Below, piece after piece: positions 60,006 through 64,000 of a stretch of DNA of 64,000 nucleotides. The first letter of the stretch is position 1. Each line of letters starts with the position of its first letter. Made by a program: the position numbers and the translations under genes. The DNA comes from Oxalobacteraceae bacterium (lineage in GTDB: Bacteria > Pseudomonadota > Gammaproteobacteria > Burkholderiales > Burkholderiaceae_D): the NCBI GenBank assembly GCA_021151485.1, contig JAGKXB010000001.1:62001-126000 (forward strand). The letters run 5' to 3'. The notes under the pieces are model-generated. The model saw only the letters and a program-made list of their open reading frames with translations. It made no database searches and was not told the DNA's origin.

Positions 60006-61007
60006 TTAAACATTACTACGATTTTTAGGCCAGTCCAGGCGAATAATTGCTTCACCATCCACCGTTCTAGTTGGGGCTGGCAAAAAAGCATGGCCATAAA
60101 TAATTTCAAATGTTAAAGAAATAGTGCCATCAAGACCGCGCTGCCGATTCAATGCATTCACAACCTTGTTCCAACTTTCTTTTCCTAATAAACCACGCCG
60201 TCTGGTATGCAACGGATTGCCACCAAACGCACGCACATCTGCCATCATTTTTTCTACCGTTGGATAGGTAACGGTAATTTTTTCCATATCCATCACCGGT
60301 GTTGAAAAACCAACATTGACCAACATGTCGCCGAAGTCATGCATATCGACAAACGGTAACGCATGCGGCGTTTGATCCACCACCTTAAAAGCATCGCGCA
60401 ACTCTTGAAACGTATCTGGACCAAAGCAAGAAAACATGAGCAATCCATTGGTACGCAAAACCCGTCGCCACTCTGCAAACACCTTATCGGGCTGCGGATG
60501 CCAATGCAACGCGAGATTGGACCAAATCACATCGAAAGTATTGACATCCAAAGGCAAAGCTGCGAAATCACCACTCAGTACATTAAATGGAGGATATTGA
60601 ACTTTTCCTGGCAAATATGACGTCACAAAACGTCGAATCGAAGACAAAATTGAAGGGCGCTGGGTAGCCAATAACATAGACAACGATACGTCTACTCCCA
60701 CCATCTGAGCAGCCGGGAAATGTTGTTGCAGCAATGAAAAATCAGCCCCTTCACCACATCCAGCATCCAACAAACGTTGCGGCGCAATGTTAACCAGTGT
60801 TAAACGCTCAAACATCCTGCTCGCAATTTCACGTCGCAGAAAATTCGATGCAGCAACACGTTCAGGGGAAGCAAACAATTGTTTGACCCGTCTCAAATCT
60901 ATCGGCGCACTGAATTGATGAGACTGATTAGATTCGTTATCTTGAGTAGATTGGATATTGCTCAATTGCGTATTGAAAAAATTAGATAAAAATGGAGAAA
61001 AAGGCAC
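60006..61007 (-). CDS. bioC: Malonyl-ACP O-methyltransferase BioC
   Basis: A SAM-dependent methyltransferase that masks malonyl-ACP to start biotin pimeloyl synthesis. Motif I is LLDAGCGEGADFSLL; WSNLALHWHPQPDK and CFGPDTFQELRDAF are typical of BioC. At 333 aa it has an N-terminal tail (about 1-40) and a longer C-terminal part than E. coli BioC, as in Burkholderiales. It is divergent from comF, a common arrangement there. No other bio genes are in the window. Confidence 0.8.
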   Translation of the reverse strand: MPFSPFLSNFFNTQLSNIQSTQDNESNQSHQFSAPIDLRRVKQLFASPERVAASNFLRREIASRMFERLTLVNIAPQRLLDAGCGEGADFSLLQQHFPAAQMVGVDVSLSMLLATQRPSILSSIRRFVTSYLPGKVQYPPFNVLSGDFAALPLDVNTFDVIWSNLALHWHPQPDKVFAEWRRVLRTNGLLMFSCFGPDTFQELRDAFKVVDQTPHALPFVDMHDFGDMLVNVGFSTPVMDMEKITVTYPTVEKMMADVRAFGGNPLHTRRRGLLGKESWNKVVNALNRQRGLDGTISLTFEIIYGHAFLPAPTRTVDGEAIIRLDWPKNRSNV

Positions 61008-61051
61008 AAAAAATACAATTGCCGGCCGCTCAGTCTACACCCTTGAAAATA

Positions 61052-61825
61052 ATGATGCACATCGCTACTCGTTTATTCCATCAATCACGCCACCTGTTGA
61101 CTCAATTTGCACGCGTTCTGCCATCCTCATGCGCTTTATGCGGACGCATCCATCAAACAACGATTTGTGATGCCTGCCACGCGCAATTTTTTAGCTTGCG
61201 CAAATCACGTTGTACGCAATGTGCCATTCCATTAATCAGGTCATTGAATGAAAATATTCATTTTGTATCACGCTGCGGAAACTGCTTGCGACAATCACTC
61301 GCTTTCGACAACAGCATCGTGGCTACGGACTACGCACCGCCTATCGATCAACTTGTACTGGCGCTCAAATTTGGTAGACGATTGGCACTGGCACCACTTT
61401 TCGCCGATATGTTGCGCGATGCGATGCTATCAGATCGGCAACAAACGCCGCAAACGCTGCCGACTTTGTTAATCGCTGTTCCGTTAGGACCACAACGTTT
61501 GACAGAACGAGGGTTTAATCAAGCGCTAGAAATCGCCAAACCACTTGCCTGCACCCTTGGCATACCACTTGTCGCTGATCTGGCCAGACGCTCGCACGAT
61601 ACGCAAGCACAAGCCACTCTCCATCCTGATGCGCGTTACAAAAATATGCAAAATGCATTTACACTCTCGCACCACGCCATTCATCTAGTCAAAGAGCAAC
61701 ACATTGGTATTGTCGATGATGTGATGACAACTGGAGCCACACTGAATGCGCTGGCTACCGTTTTAAAACGTTTTGGCGCCAAACGCGTGACCAACATCGT
61801 GTTTGCACGCACATCATTGCAATGA
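61052..61825 (+). CDS. comF: ComF-family phosphoribosyltransferase-like protein
   Basis: A ComF/GntX-type protein with a zinc-ribbon-like front (CALCG, CDACH, CTQC, CGNC) and a type I PRTase domain ending IVDDVMTTGATLNAL. It is involved in DNA uptake in competent bacteria. An earlier ATG at 60992 overlaps the start of divergent bioC by 16 bases, so I prefer the ATG at 61052 (257 aa); the two ATGs at 61052 and 61055 cannot be separated. Confidence 0.85.
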   Translation: MMHIATRLFHQSRHLLTQFARVLPSSCALCGRIHQTTICDACHAQFFSLRKSRCTQCAIPLIRSLNENIHFVSRCGNCLRQSLAFDNSIVATDYAPPIDQLVLALKFGRRLALAPLFADMLRDAMLSDRQQTPQTLPTLLIAVPLGPQRLTERGFNQALEIAKPLACTLGIPLVADLARRSHDTQAQATLHPDARYKNMQNAFTLSHHAIHLVKEQHIGIVDDVMTTGATLNALATVLKRFGAKRVTNIVFARTSLQ

Positions 61826-61860
61826 ATACAAAAATATAGAATTTTTTAAAGGAAATTACT

Positions 61861-62331
61861 TTGTTTCACGTCGTCCTGGTTGAACCCGAAATCCCACCGA
61901 ATACCGGCAACGTCATTCGCTTATGTGCTAATACGGGAGCGCAATTACATTTGATTGAACCACTAGGTTTTCCATTAGACGATGCCAAAATGCGGCGTGC
62001 CGGTCTGGATTATCACGAATACACCAACATGAAAGTTCACTCCGACTGGGAGGCTTATCTTGCCAGTGAAAAACCCAATACGAACCGTATGTTTGCCTTA
62101 ACCACGCATGGATCAAGCGCTATCACCAACCACCAGTTTCAGTCTGGTGACGTGTTTGTATTTGGCTCGGAAACGAAGGGATTGCATCCGGATTTGCGCA
62201 ACACATTTCCTCAATCGCAACGCATCCGCTTACCGATGCGGCCGGATAATCGCAGTTTGAATTTATCAAACTCGGTGGCAATCGTCATCTATGAAGCTTG
62301 GCGGCAAAATGACTTTGCCGGAGGAGTGTAG
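61861..62331 (+). CDS. trmL: tRNA (cytidine(34)-2'-O)-methyltransferase TrmL
   Basis: A SPOUT-fold enzyme that methylates the wobble base of tRNA-Leu. The start FHVVLVEPEIPPNTGNVIR and the knot motifs FGSETKGLHPD and IRLPMRPDNRSLNLSNSVAI (seen as LPMRPDNRSLNLSN) are clear. The start codon is TTG, supported by the AGGAA site 7 bases upstream and by the exact family N-terminus; no ATG fits. 156 aa is normal. Confidence 0.93.
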   Translation: MFHVVLVEPEIPPNTGNVIRLCANTGAQLHLIEPLGFPLDDAKMRRAGLDYHEYTNMKVHSDWEAYLASEKPNTNRMFALTTHGSSAITNHQFQSGDVFVFGSETKGLHPDLRNTFPQSQRIRLPMRPDNRSLNLSNSVAIVIYEAWRQNDFAGGV

Positions 62332-62336
62332 ACTAA

Positions 62337-62825
62337 TTACGCTTGCTTGACCTTGGCAAGCAATTTAGTAGTTGATCTATCGTGCTGGAAATCTATAGCA
62401 ATTGCTTGCCCGCCATACGCCAAAACCGCCTGCCCTTCGGGAATCGCCGCCATATCGTAATCGCCGCCTTTGACATAAATATCGGGCTGTAGTTCATTCA
62501 CCACAGCCAAGGCAGTATCTTCTTCAAACGGCACCACCAAACTGACAGAAGCCAGTGCCGCCAATACCGCCGCACGATCAACACAACTGTTGTAGGGCCT
62601 ATCTGCACCCTTGCCTAAGCGCCTGACTGATGCATCGGTGTTAACCGCGACAACCAGTGAGCCAGACGGACCCACTAGTTCACGCGCCTGTGCCAAATAG
62701 GTGACATGACCGCGATGCAAAATATCAAACACCCCATTAGTCAAAACAACAGGTTTAGGCAAATTCAACGCACGCTCTTTGAGATCCGCGCGTTGAATTA
62801 TTTTGTTTTCAAAATCAAGCATCAT
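62337..62825 (-). CDS. rfaE2: D-glycero-beta-D-manno-heptose 1-phosphate adenylyltransferase
   Basis: Adds AMP to heptose 1-phosphate to make the ADP-heptose precursor of LPS. It has the nucleotidyltransferase motif TNGVFDILHRGHVTYL (HxGH) and VKGGDYDM; 162 or 161 aa, depending on which of two ATGs (62825, 62822) is used. It is the stand-alone domain rather than a fusion with the kinase. It overlaps the topB end by 8-11 bases. The GT9 gene at 46366 may use its product. Confidence 0.92.
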   Translation of the reverse strand: MMLDFENKIIQRADLKERALNLPKPVVLTNGVFDILHRGHVTYLAQARELVGPSGSLVVAVNTDASVRRLGKGADRPYNSCVDRAAVLAALASVSLVVPFEEDTALAVVNELQPDIYVKGGDYDMAAIPEGQAVLAYGGQAIAIDFQHDRSTTKLLAKVKQA

Positions 62826-64000
62826 TTTTACTGAGTTTTTTTGCTTTAGTTGTACTTTTAGCCGAAGCAGATATCGGCGGTTTTGCTTTGCGCTCTTCAA
62901 ATTCAAAACCGATCTTGCCATCCTTACCTTTGACTAAAAACGCCTTGAATGGACGTCGAGTACGTTGAGAGATAAAGCCGGGTAACAAGTCTGTTTTGCC
63001 ATCGTTTAACAACTTGGACATTTGCTCAGGCAGGATTTCTTGTTGCAAGATAATTCTGCCACTACGGAAATCACAGGCCTTAGGTTTGGCGACTGTTTTT
63101 TCACAAACATAAGCCAAACCCATTTCATATACAGAATGGTTACATTTGGGACAAGGGCCAAGCGCGGTTTGCCCAGTGAAATCTACACCTTCTTGTTCCC
63201 CCTCAGTACCCGCCTCATCATTCTGGCCAAAATCAAACTCCAGCTTGTAATTGTGAATCTCTTCATCGCGTACGATTTTCAAAATTGCGGCAAAAGGACG
63301 GCCCATTTTGGAGCGGAAACCCTGCAACGGCCCGATGGTACGGTTTTTCAATAACTCTTCCACTTCCACCGTTTCAAACTGACGGCTCCCTGGTGTTTTA
63401 CCGATGGAAAATTCGCATTGCGTGCAGGCAAAACGACGGTAGTTTTCTTTGACTACGCCACCACAATTTGGACATGGCGTCACTAAAGTCGCATAATCAC
63501 CAGGGATAGTATCGCTGTCATATTCCTTGGCACGCTTGACGATGATTTGCGTCATTTGCGCAATTTCACGCATAAATTCTTCACGAGAAATTTTGCCTTT
63601 TTCTATTTGTGAAAGCTTGTATTCCCATTCACCAGTTAATTCTGGCGCGGTCAATTCATTCACGCCCAAGCCCCGTAGCAAAGTCATTAATTGGAATGCT
63701 TTCGCGGTCGGCATCATCTCGCGTCCTTCCCGCAGCAAATACTTTTCAGTCAACAACCCTTCAATGATGGCAGCACGCGTAGCTGGCGTACCCAATCCTT
63801 TACCAGCCATCGCGACTCGCAAATCATCGTCATCCAGCAACTTGCCCGCCCCCTCCATAGCCGACAACAACGTTGCTTCAGTATAACGTGCGGGTGGTTT
63901 GGTGATTAAATCGTGGATGCTCACATCTTCAGTTTTTACTTTTTCTCCTGGTGCGACAGCGGCCAAAATAGTATTTTTTTCGCTTTTTTCCGCACTTTTT
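62815..64000 (-). CDS. topB: DNA topoisomerase III, C-terminal part (runs off window)
   Basis: A type IA topoisomerase. The window holds only its last ~394 residues; the start, Toprim domain and active-site tyrosine lie beyond base 64000. Visible are KPPARYTEATLLSAMEG and GLGTPATRAAIIEGL from the core, then two zinc-ribbon regions (CPNCGG with CTQC; CPKCNH with two later cysteines) and a K/S-rich tail. The frame stays open to the window edge, so the gene is cut by the window and not broken. Extra zinc and tail domains are common in proteobacterial TopB. Confidence 0.92.
   Translation of the reverse strand, partial: KSAEKSEKNTILAAVAPGEKVKTEDVSIHDLITKPPARYTEATLLSAMEGAGKLLDDDDLRVAMAGKGLGTPATRAAIIEGLLTEKYLLREGREMMPTAKAFQLMTLLRGLGVNELTAPELTGEWEYKLSQIEKGKISREEFMREIAQMTQIIVKRAKEYDSDTIPGDYATLVTPCPNCGGVVKENYRRFACTQCEFSIGKTPGSRQFETVEVEELLKNRTIGPLQGFRSKMGRPFAAILKIVRDEEIHNYKLEFDFGQNDEAGTEGEQEGVDFTGQTALGPCPKCNHSVYEMGLAYVCEKTVAKPKACDFRSGRIILQQEILPEQMSKLLNDGKTDLLPGFISQRTRRPFKAFLVKGKDGKIGFEFEERKAKPPISASAKSTTKAKKLSKNDA

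Noticed and set aside
61021-61051. Start of comF at 60992
   Set aside because: It would overlap the divergent bioC start codon, and the residues before 61052 do not belong to the ComF fold.
1-64000. tRNA, rRNA, CRISPR arrays, intact insertion sequences or prophage
   Set aside because: I looked through the spacers and saw no cloverleaf-like sequence, spaced direct repeats, transposase or phage structural genes.

Overview
The window looks like a chromosomal segment of a betaproteobacterium of the order Burkholderiales, probably near Oxalobacteraceae, with an A+T-rich base composition for that group. The evidence is the gene content and order: coxB-coxA-small assembly protein-ctaG-DUF2970-coxC followed by surf1, a SCO-like membrane protein, ctaA, ctaB and sco1; nadB facing nadC/nadA; lplT divergent from alr with radA behind it; bioC divergent from comF; and MaeB fused to a phosphotransacetylase-like domain. 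Almost every stretch is coding. I see no rRNA, tRNA, CRISPR array or intact insertion sequence.

Layout. 1-4.0 kb: a terminator from an upstream unit, an orphan NarL/LuxR-type response regulator, a large PAS-GGDEF-EAL protein and a thioredoxin-like protein. 4.0-6.2 kb: tsaB, rimI and a family 4 uracil-DNA glycosylase. 6.3-7.9 kb: an unrecognised 526-residue protein with kinase-like motifs. 7.9-19.8 kb: lplT/alr/radA, purT, the NAD de novo genes nadB, nadC and nadA, a DUF1857-like protein and a Rep-type helicase. 19.9-21.3 kb: an AAA ATPase gene behind a 58-bp extended palindrome, flanked by two direct copies of an ~85-bp palindromic repeat. 21.3-30.4 kb: a metallo-beta-lactamase-fold protein, a GNAT enzyme, purN, an RsmB-type methyltransferase, a PLD nuclease, an MscS channel, a desaturase, pdxH, purK and purE. 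30.5-42 kb: polA, an ABC-exported polysaccharide locus (two glycosyltransferases, rmd, gmd, wzt, wzm; probably a D-rhamnose glycan) and maeB.

42.1-46.3 kb, minus strand: a tightly overlapping putative lipid operon. It holds a membrane desaturase broken by both a nonsense codon and a frameshift, a ketosynthase III fused to a heme-oxygenase-like diiron domain, an unknown 310-residue protein and dgkA. 46.4-50.6 kb, minus strand: a glycan-modification set (GT2 lipid-linked sugar synthase, SMR-like flippase, GT-C transferase, GT9 heptosyltransferase-like enzyme). 50.6-59.8 kb: the cytochrome c oxidase locus with its heme A and copper maturation factors. 60-64 kb: bioC, comF, trmL, the heptose adenylyltransferase gene and the 3' part of topB, which runs off the window.

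The housekeeping genes form coherent pathways: purine synthesis with both GAR transformylases (purN and purT) plus purE/purK, NAD from aspartate, and aa3/caa3-type respiration. The parts most likely to be undescribed are the kinase-like 526-residue protein, the ketosynthase-diiron fusion operon with its decaying desaturase, and the repeat-flanked ATPase with its large operator-like palindrome.
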